Origin: CALCMJ01 sp964475415
GTDB lineage: Bacteria; Bacteroidota; Bacteroidia; Chitinophagales; Saprospiraceae
Assembly (NCBI GenBank): GCA_964475415.1
Contig: CAYYWZ010000010.1
Coordinates: forward strand, 1-64,000
Direction: 5' to 3'
Length of the DNA: 64,000 nt
In this document: positions 1 through 8,818 of the stretch, piece by piece
Layout: each line of letters starts with the position of its first letter
Numbering within the stretch: the first letter of the stretch is position 1
Notes under the pieces: generated by a model
What the model was told of the DNA's origin: nothing
The model's input: only the letters and a program-made list of their open reading frames with translations
Database searches by the model: none
Position numbers and translations under genes: made by a program

Positions 1-781
1 AAAGAATAAAGAATTTTTAAAAAATTTCATCTCTAATGGATTTAATTGGTTAGTAAAAATTATTATTGCTCTGCTTGATTGTTTATTAAAGTGAAAAAAT
101 TACTAGCTTTTTTTAAAGCTAATTTCAGATTTAATCATTTTCCGCACATCATTAAGATAATAATTCTAAGTGAGATTTCAATAGAATCTTACATTAAATA
201 TATATTAACTATTTTTTGCTTAAGCAAAAAATTACTTTTTTAATCAGTACACATCTAACTAATGATGAATTGGATAGTTCGGTTTTTCCTAAAACATTTT
301 TATTTCAGGAAGTTATTTAGCCCAACAAAGCACGATCAAAAAAATATAGCAGAAAACTAAAAATTTGAGTTTGTAGCCTGAGGACAACGAACAGCTTAAA
401 TGTAGCTACTCATATGTCATCATTAGGCTTTGCTAACGAAATGATTTGTCACTATTTTAGGTCAAAAATATCGCCAAATCTGCTTTGCTGATATTTATTT
501 ATCCTAGGGTTACATTACATTGCACCCTAGGCTATATAGTTTATGCCCTTCAGGCATTTTTTTTTATTGGTCCATATTCTTATTTGCCACCTAAGTAGAT
601 ATATATGTAATTATATAAATCGACTAATTATACTGAAAAAAGACCTTCAAATAAATATAGCTAAATCAAAAAAGATGCGCTAGGATTTATAGACTACAAA
701 TAGCTTAGAGCAGAATTCTGGAACCTGCTTTTTCGAAAGATTGCCAAGCTTGTCACATAAACAAATAAAGAAACAATAAAT
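1..781. other. AT-rich non-coding region
   Basis: No reading frame here looks like a real gene. The stretch is very AT-rich, with in-frame stops everywhere. It holds one structured repeat-like element (503-565, listed separately) and then the gyrB terminator at 782-812. Nothing else is recognised, and no tRNA-like cloverleaf was seen. Confidence 0.6.
503..565 (+). repeat. double-hairpin element, probable interspersed repeat
   Basis: Perfect 8-bp inverted arms CCTAGGGT (503-510) and ACCCTAGG (524-531) enclose a 13-nt loop. They are followed by a second hairpin with arms ATGCC (544-548) and GGCAT (554-558) and a run of eight T (558-565), which is a classic intrinsic-terminator shape on the plus strand. 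There is no gene upstream for it to terminate. The wording of this block resembles short interspersed elements that I recall from many Bacteroidota genomes. That resemblance is from memory and unverified. Confidence 0.5.
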
Positions 782-812
782 AAAAAAAGGGAGATATCTA
801 AGACATCTCCCC
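782..812 (-). terminator. intrinsic terminator of gyrB
   Basis: Arms GGGAGAT (789-795) and ATCTCCC (805-811) form a stem. The A run at 782-788 becomes a seven-base U tract when read on the minus strand. The element starts about 30 nt past the gyrB stop codon, the expected place for a Rho-independent terminator. Confidence 0.8.
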
Positions 813-840
813 ATCATATTTTTCTAATGACGTATATGCT

Positions 841-2787
841 CTACACGTCTATGTTTGCATACTTAGCATTAGCTTCTATAAAGGCTCTACGTGGTGGCAC
901 TTCATCGCCCATGAGCATAGAAAATACATGATCCGTTTCTATAGCATCTTCTATAACTACCTGTCTCATTGTTCTAGTATCAGGATCCATAGTAGTTTCC
1001 CAAAGCTGATCTGCATTCATCTCTCCTAGGCCCTTATAACGTTGCGTCTTGATGTTAGCATCTTCCTTCCCTTTAGAGTAAAAATCTATTGCTTCTTGAC
1101 GTTCCTCTTCATTCCAGCAATATCTGAATTGCTTTCCTTTCTTCACTTGATAAAGCGGGGGCGCAGCGATATAGATATGCCCAGCCTCTATGAGTGGTCT
1201 CATATAACGGAAAAAGAAGGTAAGAATCAAAGTTACAATATGACTACCATCTATATCGGCATCACACATAATTACGATCTTATGGTATCTAAGTTTATCA
1301 ATATTAAGCACACGCTCTCCATCTTTTTCTTCGATACTTACACCCAGAGCAGTAAACATATTTTTGATCTCCTCGTTTTCATAGATCTTATGTTCCATCG
1401 CTTTTTCTACATTAAGTATCTTTCCTCTCAGCGGCAAGATAGCTTGGAAAAAACGATCTCTTCCCTGCTTAGCTGTTCCACCGGCAGAATCTCCCTCGAC
1501 AAGAAATATTTCTGATTCTCCTGGATTCTTAGAACTACAATCACTCAGCTTTCCTGGTAGTCCACTTCCTGTAAGAACGTTCTTACGCTGGACCATTTCT
1601 CTAGCTTTTCTTGCAGCATGTCTTGCAGTTGCTGCTAGGATAACTTTCTGGATAATCTTTCTTGCCTGATCTGGGTTTTCTTCTAGATATGCCTTGAGCA
1701 CATCCCCGACTGCTCTAGAAACTATTCCTGTTACTTCTGAGTTACCTAACTCTCCTTTGGTCTGCCCCTTGAATTGCGGTTCTGGGACTTTTGCAGATAC
1801 AACAGCGGTAAGACCTTCTCTGAAATCTTCTCCCGATACTTTGAACTTAAGTTTATTGAAAAAACCATTGTCCTGACCATATTGCGAGAAAACTCTATTT
1901 ACCGCTCTTCTAAATCCACTTACGTGGGTACCTCCCTCTCGGGTATTGATATTATTGACAAATGAAAAAATATTTTCTGAGTAGCTGGTATTGTATTGCA
2001 TCGCTACTTCTATTTCTACATTCTCTTCTTTTCCTTTTACGTGTATAGGTGGATCGATCAGTTGAGTTCTTGCTTGATCTATATATTTGACAAATTCCTT
2101 AAGGCCTCCTTCTGAGAAGAATTCCTCGTATCTAAACTTTCCTTCCTCGTCCTTACTTCTCTCATCTGTCAGCGTAAGCGTAAGTCCGCTGTTAAGGTAA
2201 GCCAATTCTCTAAGTCTATTGGCAAGGGTCTCGTATTTGTATTCTAGTATGTCAAATATCTCACCGTCTGGAGTGAAAGTAATGATCGTTCCGTTTGCAT
2301 CTGACGATCCTACCTCAGCAACAGGAGCTTGAGGAATACCTTTTTTATATTCTTGTTTGTAAATTTTGCCTTCTCTATGTACTTCTGCAATCAGCAAAGA
2401 AGATAAGGCATTGACACATGATACCCCTACACCATGTAATCCACCAGAAACCTTATAGGTATCCTTATCGAATTTACCACCAGCGTGTAGTACCGTCATG
2501 ACAACCTCTAAAGCAGATTTCTGCAGCTTAGCATGCATACCTACAGGTATACCTCTACCGTTATCAATTACTTTGATAGAATTATCATCTAATATAAAGA
2601 GATCTATCTTATTACAATGACCAGCCAGGTGCTCATCAATAGAGTTGTCTACCACCTCCCATACTAAGTGGTGTAATCCCTTCGTATCCGTGCTTCCGAT
2701 GTACATTCCAGGACGTTTCCTTACCGCTTCAAGACCTTCTAGCGCCTGTATATTATTAGCATCGTAATTACCTTGCATTTTGCTCAT
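841..2787 (-). CDS. gyrB: DNA gyrase subunit B
   Basis: ATPase subunit of the type IIA topoisomerase that introduces negative supercoils together with GyrA. The 648 residues match the usual length in Bacteroidota. The N-terminal GHKL ATPase domain shows the WEVVDNSIDE box (catalytic Glu near 44, Asn near 48), DNGRGIP and GGLHGVG. The Toprim domain shows EGDSAGG from residue 431 and DADIDG near 510. The C-terminal GyrB tail with QRYKGLGEMN follows. The length, without the large insertion of enterobacterial GyrB, and the whole motif order favour GyrB over ParE, but separating the two paralogues rests on family knowledge. The gene stands alone, with a candidate promoter 36 nt upstream and its own terminator. 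Confidence 0.95.
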   Translation of the reverse strand: MSKMQGNYDANNIQALEGLEAVRKRPGMYIGSTDTKGLHHLVWEVVDNSIDEHLAGHCNKIDLFILDDNSIKVIDNGRGIPVGMHAKLQKSALEVVMTVLHAGGKFDKDTYKVSGGLHGVGVSCVNALSSLLIAEVHREGKIYKQEYKKGIPQAPVAEVGSSDANGTIITFTPDGEIFDILEYKYETLANRLRELAYLNSGLTLTLTDERSKDEEGKFRYEEFFSEGGLKEFVKYIDQARTQLIDPPIHVKGKEENVEIEVAMQYNTSYSENIFSFVNNINTREGGTHVSGFRRAVNRVFSQYGQDNGFFNKLKFKVSGEDFREGLTAVVSAKVPEPQFKGQTKGELGNSEVTGIVSRAVGDVLKAYLEENPDQARKIIQKVILAATARHAARKAREMVQRKNVLTGSGLPGKLSDCSSKNPGESEIFLVEGDSAGGTAKQGRDRFFQAILPLRGKILNVEKAMEHKIYENEEIKNMFTALGVSIEEKDGERVLNIDKLRYHKIVIMCDADIDGSHIVTLILTFFFRYMRPLIEAGHIYIAAPPLYQVKKGKQFRYCWNEEERQEAIDFYSKGKEDANIKTQRYKGLGEMNADQLWETTMDPDTRTMRQVVIEDAIETDHVFSMLMGDEVPPRRAFIEANAKYANIDV

Positions 2788-2822
2788 ATATCTACTTGAT
2801 TTATCCTTTGATTAACAGGCTG

Positions 2823-2830
2823 CAAAGATA
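2823..2830 (-). promoter_or_regulatory. candidate gyrB promoter, -7 element
   Basis: Read on the minus strand this is TATCTTTG, an exact match to the Bacteroidota -7 consensus TAnnTTTG, about 36 nt upstream of the gyrB ATG. I see no clear -33 TTG, so the assignment rests on the -7 box and its position. Confidence 0.5.
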
Positions 2831-2927
2831 CTGAAAATAACTCGCTTTATAAATAAATATAATGTTTAAGATTAAGTAATATTATCAGGCTGACTTACAT
2901 GAAAAACGCAACAAAATCAAATATTTT

Positions 2928-2935
2928 TACGTTTG
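2928..2935 (+). promoter_or_regulatory. candidate promoter of the TPR gene, -7 element
   Basis: TACGTTTG matches TAnnTTTG and lies 45 nt before the ATG of the TPR protein. No convincing -33 TTG stands about 20 nt upstream, so the assignment is tentative. Confidence 0.4.
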
Positions 2936-2980
2936 AATGTCATCATCTGTTGATCCCCTTACTAAACCAATAAAATCTAT

Positions 2981-4111
2981 ATGTACAAATTAATAATTTG
3001 CTTAGGCTTATGCTTTGTTCAGCTGACACTCTTGTCTCAGAGTACGGAAACGCTAGAAATGTTCAATAAGGCTATAGAGGCGTATAATGCTAAAAAATTC
3101 AATGTCGCCGTAAATCTATATGGAAAGGCCATCAGCGCGGATCCGAGCTATACTAAGGCCTACTATAATAGAGGAAATACCTATTTACAACTAAAAAAAT
3201 ACAAAGCAGCAATAAGTGATTTCCAGAAAGCTACAAGCTTAGAACCAGACTATACTAAAGCTTATTATTATCTCGGATATGCGCAAAAGCAGCAAGAAGA
3301 CTATAATAGCGCGCATAATAACTTCACTACAGCTCTAGAACTTGACAATAGCTACCAAAGTGCCTATCTCCAAAGGGGTACAGTCAATATGAAACTAAAG
3401 CGATACGCTGATGCTGCTGAAGATTTCACCTCTTCACTAGCTTTAAAACCAGACCAATATTCAGCAATATACAATCGAGCTGTCTGTTATAATAAACTAG
3501 AAATTTATGAAAAGGCTGTAGAAGACTATACCGTAGCATTAGAAATAAAGCCTGAAAAAGAAAAATTGATTATGTCTAGGGGCAAGGCCCTACTTAAGGA
3601 TGAGTCCTATAATGAAGCCATCGCAGACTTCAAGCTATATCTTAGCAGTAATAAATCTGCTGAAGCTAACTACTATATAGGTTATTGTCTTCTAAAGTCT
3701 GATAACTATGCTGAAGCTGGAAATTACTTTGACGAAGCGCTAGAACTTAAAAGCGATTATAAGGCTGCAGCAGCTAACAAGGCCATCTGTAGCCTACAAC
3801 TTGAAGATTTCGATACAGCTCTAGTAGACTATACTAGACTAATAAAAATAGAAAATGATAACGAAAAACATTATTTGAATAGAGGCATCTCTAATTTACA
3901 GTTAGGCAATTATGCTGAAGCGGTAGATGACTTCTCTTACGCCATAGATATAAAGTCATCATTTCCAGAGGCTTATTATAACAGAGCAAATGCCTTTGTA
4001 AAACTTAATAAGAACTCCAATGCCTGTTCTGATATCAAGAAAGCTTCAAAATTAGGCTATGAAGATGCTGATAAATATGTGAAAATCTTGTGCAATTCAG
4101 CAGCTAACTAA
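2981..4111 (+). CDS. secreted tetratricopeptide repeat protein
   Basis: The 376-residue protein opens with a Sec signal peptide (about residues 1-20, hydrophobic core LIICLGLCFVQLTLL). About ten consecutive TPR units follow, with the usual A..Y..RG...L..Y..A..D...A...P spacing; examples are AYYNRGNTYLQLKKYKAAIS and AYLQRGTVNMKLKRYADAAE. The last unit is Sel1-like (ACSDIKKASKLGYEDA). TPR arrays are protein-binding scaffolds, so a periplasmic or envelope adaptor role is an inference. No catalytic domain is present. The gene is single, with its own candidate promoter and a strong terminator behind it. Confidence 0.85.
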   Translation: MYKLIICLGLCFVQLTLLSQSTETLEMFNKAIEAYNAKKFNVAVNLYGKAISADPSYTKAYYNRGNTYLQLKKYKAAISDFQKATSLEPDYTKAYYYLGYAQKQQEDYNSAHNNFTTALELDNSYQSAYLQRGTVNMKLKRYADAAEDFTSSLALKPDQYSAIYNRAVCYNKLEIYEKAVEDYTVALEIKPEKEKLIMSRGKALLKDESYNEAIADFKLYLSSNKSAEANYYIGYCLLKSDNYAEAGNYFDEALELKSDYKAAAANKAICSLQLEDFDTALVDYTRLIKIENDNEKHYLNRGISNLQLGNYAEAVDDFSYAIDIKSSFPEAYYNRANAFVKLNKNSNACSDIKKASKLGYEDADKYVKILCNSAAN

Positions 4112-4134
4112 AAAAGTGTGCGAAAATTTTACTG

Positions 4135-4173
4135 AAAATCAAGGAGTTACAATAGACTCCTTGATTTTTTTTT
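4135..4173 (+). terminator. intrinsic terminator after the TPR gene
   Basis: Perfect 13-bp arms AAAATCAAGGAGT (4135-4147) and ACTCCTTGATTTT (4156-4168) around an 8-nt loop, continuing into a T run to about 4173. The stem lies 24 nt after the TPR stop and separates that gene from the ribosomal protein promoter. Confidence 0.85.
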
Positions 4174-4183
4174 GCTTAAAGGC

Positions 4184-4214
4184 TTGTTTGTTAATGAAAA
4201 GACATATACTTTTG
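4184..4214 (+). promoter_or_regulatory. promoter of the rplM-rpsI-rpsB-tsf cluster
   Basis: TTG at 4184-4186 and TACTTTTG at 4207-4214 are separated by 20 nt. This fits the Bacteroidota primary sigma consensus (TTG, about 19-21 nt, TAnnTTTG) very well. The site sits 49 nt before the rplM start and directly behind the preceding terminator, where a promoter for the ribosomal protein cluster is expected. Confidence 0.7.
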
Positions 4215-4262
4215 CAGCCCTTAAGGTTTTAAGGTATTAATAATAGATAAATATTAAAAAAA

Positions 4263-4700
4263 GTGGATACATTAAGTTATAAAACTAAGTCTGCCAACAA
4301 AAACACCGTAGAAAGGAAATGGGTCATCATAGACGCTGAAGGTGAGATCGTAGGTAGAATGTGTACAAAGATAGCTGATATCTTAAGAGGAAAGAATAAG
4401 CCTAGCTTTACTCCTCATGCAGATACGGGTGATTATGTTATCGTAATAAATGCTGATAAAGTAAGATTTACGGGTGACAAGTGGGCACAAAAGCAATACA
4501 TCCGTTACTCTGGTTATCCAGGTGGACAGAAAAGAACTACTGCAGCAGAGTTAAATACCAAAAAGCCTACTAAGGTGGTAGAAAATGCTGTAAAAGGAAT
4601 GCTTCCTAAAAATAAGTTAGGAAGAGCCGTTTTTAACAAATTATTTGTTTACGCTGGTACTGAGCATCCTCATGCTGCACAGAAACCTGAAACAATCTAA
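4263..4700 (+). CDS. rplM: 50S ribosomal protein L13
   Basis: Large-subunit protein that binds 23S rRNA early in assembly. The 145 residues match L13 along their whole length: RKWVIIDAEGEIVGR near the N-terminus, GDYVIVINADKVRFTG, YSGYPGG, and the conserved GMLPKNKLGR. Translation starts at GTG; no in-frame ATG gives a full L13 N-terminus. First gene of the plus-strand translation cluster, with rpsI following 5 nt after its stop. L13 and S9 are adjacent in nearly all bacteria. Confidence 0.97.
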   Translation: MDTLSYKTKSANKNTVERKWVIIDAEGEIVGRMCTKIADILRGKNKPSFTPHADTGDYVIVINADKVRFTGDKWAQKQYIRYSGYPGGQKRTTAAELNTKKPTKVVENAVKGMLPKNKLGRAVFNKLFVYAGTEHPHAAQKPETI

Positions 4701-4705
4701 GAAAT

Positions 4706-5092
4706 ATGGAATCAATAAATACAATAGGTAGAAGAAAGGCTGCAGTAGCTAGAGTATATCTTACTCAAGGTAGCGGCAAGTTTACTGTAAACGGTAAAGA
4801 CTACAAAGATTACTTCCCACAAACAGATATTCAATTTAAGATAGATGATCCGTTCAAGACTGTTAATGTCGAAGGAACATACGACCTTAAGGTAAATGTA
4901 AATGGTGGTGGATTTAAAGGTCAAGCTGAGGCAATCAGAATGGCAATATCTAGAGCGCTATGTAAAATAGACGAGGATTTCAGAAAACCACTAAAGGACA
5001 AGAAATATCTAGTAAGAGATGCTAGAGTTGTTGAACGTAAGAAATTTGGTAAGCCAAAGGCAAGAAAGAGCTTCCAATTCTCAAAACGTTAA
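4706..5092 (+). CDS. rpsI: 30S ribosomal protein S9
   Basis: Small-subunit head protein whose C-terminal tail reaches the P site. The 128 residues include the opening GRRKAAVARVYL, the central GGGFKGQAEAIRMAISRAL and the basic tail ending FSKR. The terminal Lys-Arg pair is the conserved tRNA-contacting end. It follows rplM by 5 nt and precedes rpsB by 36 nt, within one operon. Confidence 0.97.
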   Translation: MESINTIGRRKAAVARVYLTQGSGKFTVNGKDYKDYFPQTDIQFKIDDPFKTVNVEGTYDLKVNVNGGGFKGQAEAIRMAISRALCKIDEDFRKPLKDKKYLVRDARVVERKKFGKPKARKSFQFSKR

Positions 5093-5128
5093 TATTTTTC
5101 TATCATCTATTATCAACTAAAGTAAATT

Positions 5129-5857
5129 ATGAATACACCAAAATATAATGAGTTACTAGATGCAGGAGTGCATTTCGGACACATGAAAAGAAAGTGGAAT
5201 CCTAAAATGAGCCCATATATCTTTATGGAGAGAAAAGGTATCCATATTATAGATCTTAACAGAACACTAGAATGTTTAGAGGAAGCAGGAGCAGCTATGA
5301 AAGCAATTGCTAAGTCTGGTCGTAAAGTAATGTTTGTTGCCACAAAGAAGCAAGCTAAAGAACAAGTATCTAAAGCTGCAAGATCAGTGAACATGCCTTT
5401 CGTTACAGAAAGATGGTTAGGAGGAATGATGACTAATTTCTCTACAATCAGAAAGTCTGTAAAGAAGATGAATAATATCGACAAAGTCTTAGGTGATGTA
5501 TCTGTAACAAGTATCACGAAGAAAGAAAGACTAATGTTGACTAGAGAAAGAAACAAACTAGAAAAAGTATTAGGAGGTATAGCTAATCTTAACAGATTAC
5601 CTGCTGCTATTTTCATCGTGGATATCCACCATGAGCATATTGCAATAGCAGAAGCTAGAAAACTAGGTCTTAGAACTTTCGGTATGGTAGATACTAACTC
5701 AAATCCTAATCTAGTGGATTTCCCTATTCCTTCCAATGATGATGCAGCAAAGTCTATAGATGTTATCACTAACTATCTTACTTCTTGTATCAAAGAAGGA
5801 TTAGAAGAAAGAAGAAAAGCTAAGGATGAAGCTCCAGCAGCAACTGCTAAGGCTTAA
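5129..5857 (+). CDS. rpsB: 30S ribosomal protein S2
   Basis: S2 joins the 30S subunit late and recruits S1. The 242-residue protein begins YNELLDAGVHFGHMKRKWNPKM, carries FVATKKQAKEQV and ERWLGGMMTNF, and has VDTNSNPNLVDFPIPSNDDA near the C-terminus, all S2 signatures. It ends in an Ala/Lys-rich tail (EAPAATAKA), common in Bacteroidota S2. rpsB followed by tsf, as here, is an almost universal pair. Confidence 0.97.
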   Translation: MNTPKYNELLDAGVHFGHMKRKWNPKMSPYIFMERKGIHIIDLNRTLECLEEAGAAMKAIAKSGRKVMFVATKKQAKEQVSKAARSVNMPFVTERWLGGMMTNFSTIRKSVKKMNNIDKVLGDVSVTSITKKERLMLTRERNKLEKVLGGIANLNRLPAAIFIVDIHHEHIAIAEARKLGLRTFGMVDTNSNPNLVDFPIPSNDDAAKSIDVITNYLTSCIKEGLEERRKAKDEAPAATAKA

Positions 5858-5899
5858 TAAAGTAAAATTATCTTATAAACGTTATAATTTAAAAATAGA

Positions 5900-6733
5900 A
5901 TGAGCGTAAAAATATCAGCAAGCGATGTCAAAAAATTAAGAGATAAGACAGGCGCTGGGATGTTAGATTGTAAAAACGCACTTTCAGAAAATGGAGGTGA
6001 TTTCGAAAAAGCAATCGAATACTTAAGAAAAAAAGGTCAAAAATTATCTGAGAAAAGAGCAGATAGAGTAGCTAACGAAGGCGTTGTTATCGCTAAGGTA
6101 TCTTCTGACAATAGCAAAGGAATCGTAGTAAAGCTTTCATGCGAAACAGATTTTGTTTCTAAGAACGAAGACTTCATAGCTATGACTAATGAAATAGCTG
6201 AACTGGCATTAGATGTTTTCCCTGCTACTAAAGATGAGTTGCTTGCTGCAGCTTATGCAGGAACAACTCTAGGAGAGAAAATAACGGAGCAGATCGGAGT
6301 GATCGGAGAGAAAATAGAACTTACTGATTACGAGAAACTAGAATCTCCGATGGTAATGAACTACATACACATGGGTAATAAAGCTGGTGTAATTGTAGGT
6401 CTTAACAAAGCTTCTGACAACTTTATCAACCCAGGGAAGGATGTTGCTATGCAAGTAGCCGCTATGAAGCCTCTAGCTGTAGATAAAGATGGTATCGACT
6501 CAGCTATTGTAGAGAAAGAAATAGAGATAGGAAAAGAAGTAGCTAGAAAAGAAGGGAAGCCTGAGGAGTTACTAGAAAGAATAGCACAAGGAAAACTAAA
6601 CAAATTCTTTAAAGAGAATACTTTACTAAATCAGACATTTGTAAAGGATGGCAAGAAAAGTGTTGCCGACTACCTTAAGAGTGTAGATCCTGAATTATCT
6701 GTCGTGGATTTCAAGCACGTAAAGTTAGGATAA
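5900..6733 (+). CDS. tsf: elongation factor Ts
   Basis: Nucleotide exchange factor for EF-Tu. The 277 residues show the N-terminal UBA-like domain with KLRDKTGAGMLDCKNAL, then CETDFVSKNEDF of the EF-Tu-contacting region, and a C-terminal MNYIHMGNKAGVIVGL segment. Length and order are standard. It lies 42 nt after rpsB. A strong terminator starts 15 nt after its stop codon. Confidence 0.97.
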   Translation: MSVKISASDVKKLRDKTGAGMLDCKNALSENGGDFEKAIEYLRKKGQKLSEKRADRVANEGVVIAKVSSDNSKGIVVKLSCETDFVSKNEDFIAMTNEIAELALDVFPATKDELLAAAYAGTTLGEKITEQIGVIGEKIELTDYEKLESPMVMNYIHMGNKAGVIVGLNKASDNFINPGKDVAMQVAAMKPLAVDKDGIDSAIVEKEIEIGKEVARKEGKPEELLERIAQGKLNKFFKENTLLNQTFVKDGKKSVADYLKSVDPELSVVDFKHVKLG

Positions 6734-6747
6734 ATTGTATTTTATAG

Positions 6748-6773
6748 AGCGACTCATTTGAGTCGCTTTTTTT
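6748..6773 (+). terminator. intrinsic terminator abutting the pyrH start codon
   Basis: Perfect 9-bp arms AGCGACTCA (6748-6756) and TGAGTCGCT (6759-6767) with a minimal loop, followed by seven T (6767-6773). The pyrH ATG is the very next base (6774). The element should stop most transcription from the rplM cluster. It also occupies the whole space where a pyrH ribosome-binding region would lie. Confidence 0.8.
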
Positions 6774-7508
6774 ATGTCTAGTCAAAAAAACGAAGATATT
6801 TTGAAATTTAACAGAGTACTACTTAAGCTAAGCGGAGAATCTCTAATGGGTGATTCAGGATTCGGAATAGATCCTAAAAGATTAGAGCACTACGCTAAAG
6901 AAATAAAACAGCTAGTAGCAATGGATGTAGAAATTGCCATAGTTATAGGTGGTGGAAATATCTTCAGAGGTTTGCAAGCAGAAGCTAGCGCTATAGAAAG
7001 AGTACAAGGTGACTATATGGGTATGCTTGCTACCTGTATCAACGGTCTAGCCTTACAGAGTGCTCTAGAAAATGAAGGTATCTATACTAGATTAGTATCT
7101 GCTCTAGAAATGAAAGAAATAGCTGAACCTTATATCAGAAGGCGAGCTATAAGACACCTAGAAAAAAAGAGAGTCGTTATCTTCTCTGGAGGAACGGGAA
7201 GCCCATACTTTACAACCGACTCAGCAGCAGCCCTACGTGCTAGTGAGATCAAAGCTGACGCTATCCTTAAAGGTACGAGAGTAGACGGCGTGTACAGTGA
7301 TGATCCTGAAAAAAATAAAGATGCTATAAAATATGATACCATTACATTTAATGATGTTATCCGCCAAGGCTTGAAAATAATGGACATGACAGCCTTTACC
7401 CTCTGTTCTGAAAACAACATACCGATTGTAGTATTTGATATAAATGGTAATGGGAACTTAGCAAAAGTAGCGAAAGGGGATCATATAGGTACCCTAGTCT
7501 GTAACTAA
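6774..7508 (+). CDS. pyrH: UMP kinase
   Basis: Phosphorylates UMP to UDP in pyrimidine nucleotide synthesis; a hexameric amino-acid-kinase-fold enzyme in bacteria. The 244 residues contain VLLKLSGESLMG at the N-terminus, IVIGGGNIFRG, the FSGGTGSPYFTTDSAAALRA nucleotide region and KGTRVDGVYSDDPEKNKDA. The ATG at 6774 directly follows the T tract of a terminator. The only other nearby start is a TTG at 6801, which would still retain the kinase core. The pyrH-after-tsf order is typical, but the terminator between them is not. Confidence 0.95.
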   Translation: MSSQKNEDILKFNRVLLKLSGESLMGDSGFGIDPKRLEHYAKEIKQLVAMDVEIAIVIGGGNIFRGLQAEASAIERVQGDYMGMLATCINGLALQSALENEGIYTRLVSALEMKEIAEPYIRRRAIRHLEKKRVVIFSGGTGSPYFTTDSAAALRASEIKADAILKGTRVDGVYSDDPEKNKDAIKYDTITFNDVIRQGLKIMDMTAFTLCSENNIPIVVFDINGNGNLAKVAKGDHIGTLVCN

Positions 7509-7542
7509 GTTGAACAGCTGATTGTTCACTATTCTAACAGAC

Positions 7543-8046
7543 TTATCCTACAACATCTAAATCTAGGTCGCCATAAAATTTCAAATCCTTGTTCAGGATA
7601 TATTTCGTATAGTATGCTATTTGTCCCGTATGATAGGAGAAGTGTTCTATAATGTGTACGACTATACTCATTCCGGTCTCACTGAATCCTTGGACCTTTC
7701 TCTCTCTTAATAATTCTTGCTCCGTAACTGCTGCAACAGTTAGTTTAACCTCCTTTGCTAATTGCTCTAACTGTTCTATCAATAGTTGTTTCTTTATCCT
7801 AGATGATGCTAAGAATTCTTCGCGTCGCTTTCTATTATCTGGCTTACCTCCTATACTTGAAATAAAATACTGTCTTACATTCCCGCAAAGGTGAAGGACC
7901 AAATTCCCAACACTGTTCGTCTGTTCGTTTTTTTTGTACCAAATAGCATCCTCTGGAAGTTCGTTTAAGCACTGGATTATTCTAGGAATAGATTCCTCTA
8001 ATAATCTTCTTTCTATTTCTGATTGTAATAAATCTACAAGGCTCAT
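7543..8046 (-). CDS. DinB-like protein (DUF1572 type)
   Basis: A 167-residue four-helix-bundle protein of the DinB/YfiT superfamily. Candidate metal ligands are His52 (LVLHLCGNVRQY), His135 and His139 (IIEHFSYHTGQIAYY), the usual three-His arrangement. Many members are thiol-dependent or metal-dependent transferases, but no substrate can be assigned from sequence. It lies 19 nt downstream of the comF-like gene on the same strand and is probably cotranscribed. No signal peptide, so cytoplasmic. Confidence 0.8.
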   Translation of the reverse strand: MSLVDLLQSEIERRLLEESIPRIIQCLNELPEDAIWYKKNEQTNSVGNLVLHLCGNVRQYFISSIGGKPDNRKRREEFLASSRIKKQLLIEQLEQLAKEVKLTVAAVTEQELLRERKVQGFSETGMSIVVHIIEHFSYHTGQIAYYTKYILNKDLKFYGDLDLDVVG

Positions 8047-8065
8047 ATTTTATACATTCCATTTT

Positions 8066-8800
8066 TTATATCGTGATAGCCATAGTCCCTACTGCTACTT
8101 TTATATCCCTTGCCTCCGCAAGACTCATCATACAAGATTCTAGCGTTGCACCTGTGGTAATAATATCATCTACCAATAAGATATGTTTACCATGTAACAT
8201 ATCTGGCTTCTTAATCTCTATAGTACTGTGTACATTTTCTAAGCGCTGTGTTCTATTTAATCCAGTCTGAGAACTTGTCTCTTTTGATTTTACTAGATTA
8301 TCACTCATCACAGGGATCTTTATCACTTCACTGATACCATTGGCAAATAGTTCGCTTTGATTAAATCCTCTCTTCTTCATTTTTTTATAATGTATAGGTA
8401 CAGGAACTATGTAATGTAGCTCACCCACAAATTCTGTCTCTAGTAAAGCCTTACCAAAATAGTTACCTAAGACCTCAGCAATATCCCTATGTTTCTTGTA
8501 TTTCAGATTATTCATCATCCGATGCACCATTCCTTTCTTATGCAAGTATAAGAGAGCAGCACCAAAAGATACTTTATGCCTACCAGCAAAATGAAATAAC
8601 AATTCATTCTCTTGGTTCTCAAAATGATCTGTAAAGGGAAGTTCGTATAAACATGAGGTACAGAAAATTTGATTTTTAGCTGGTGGCTCTGTATCACATG
8701 CGTAGCAAATTTCTGGATAGAGCAGGTAAATAAGATCTGATATAATTTCTCTAAAAGATGGCACTGGATTAAGATAAAAAAAAGCAACATCAATAGTCAA
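8066..8800 (-). CDS. ComF-family phosphoribosyltransferase-like protein
   Basis: ComF proteins pair an N-terminal zinc finger with a phosphoribosyltransferase fold and are linked to uptake or processing of transforming DNA. The finger is CYACDTEPPAKNQIFCTSC (four Cys in two CxxC-like pairs). The PRPP-loop signature is HILLVDDIITTGATLESC near residue 210. Conserved KKMKKRGFNQSELFA and ETSSQTGLNRTQRLENV are also typical. There is no upstream ATG: the longest frame starts with TTG at 8800, with GTG at 8764 as the alternative, and an in-frame stop lies just upstream. Confidence 0.87.
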   Translation of the reverse strand: MTIDVAFFYLNPVPSFREIISDLIYLLYPEICYACDTEPPAKNQIFCTSCLYELPFTDHFENQENELLFHFAGRHKVSFGAALLYLHKKGMVHRMMNNLKYKKHRDIAEVLGNYFGKALLETEFVGELHYIVPVPIHYKKMKKRGFNQSELFANGISEVIKIPVMSDNLVKSKETSSQTGLNRTQRLENVHSTIEIKKPDMLHGKHILLVDDIITTGATLESCMMSLAEARDIKVAVGTMAITI

Positions 8801-8818
8801 GTCCTAGAGAAAAAAGAT

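Noticed and set aside
1042..1515. 157-codon plus-strand frame inside gyrB
   Set aside because: It lies wholly antisense to a clear gyrB, has no recognisable domain and no separate promoter. It is a shadow frame.
5113..5769. 218-codon minus-strand frame over rpsB
   Set aside because: Antisense to the full-length S2 gene; the composition is what the complement of a ribosomal gene gives.
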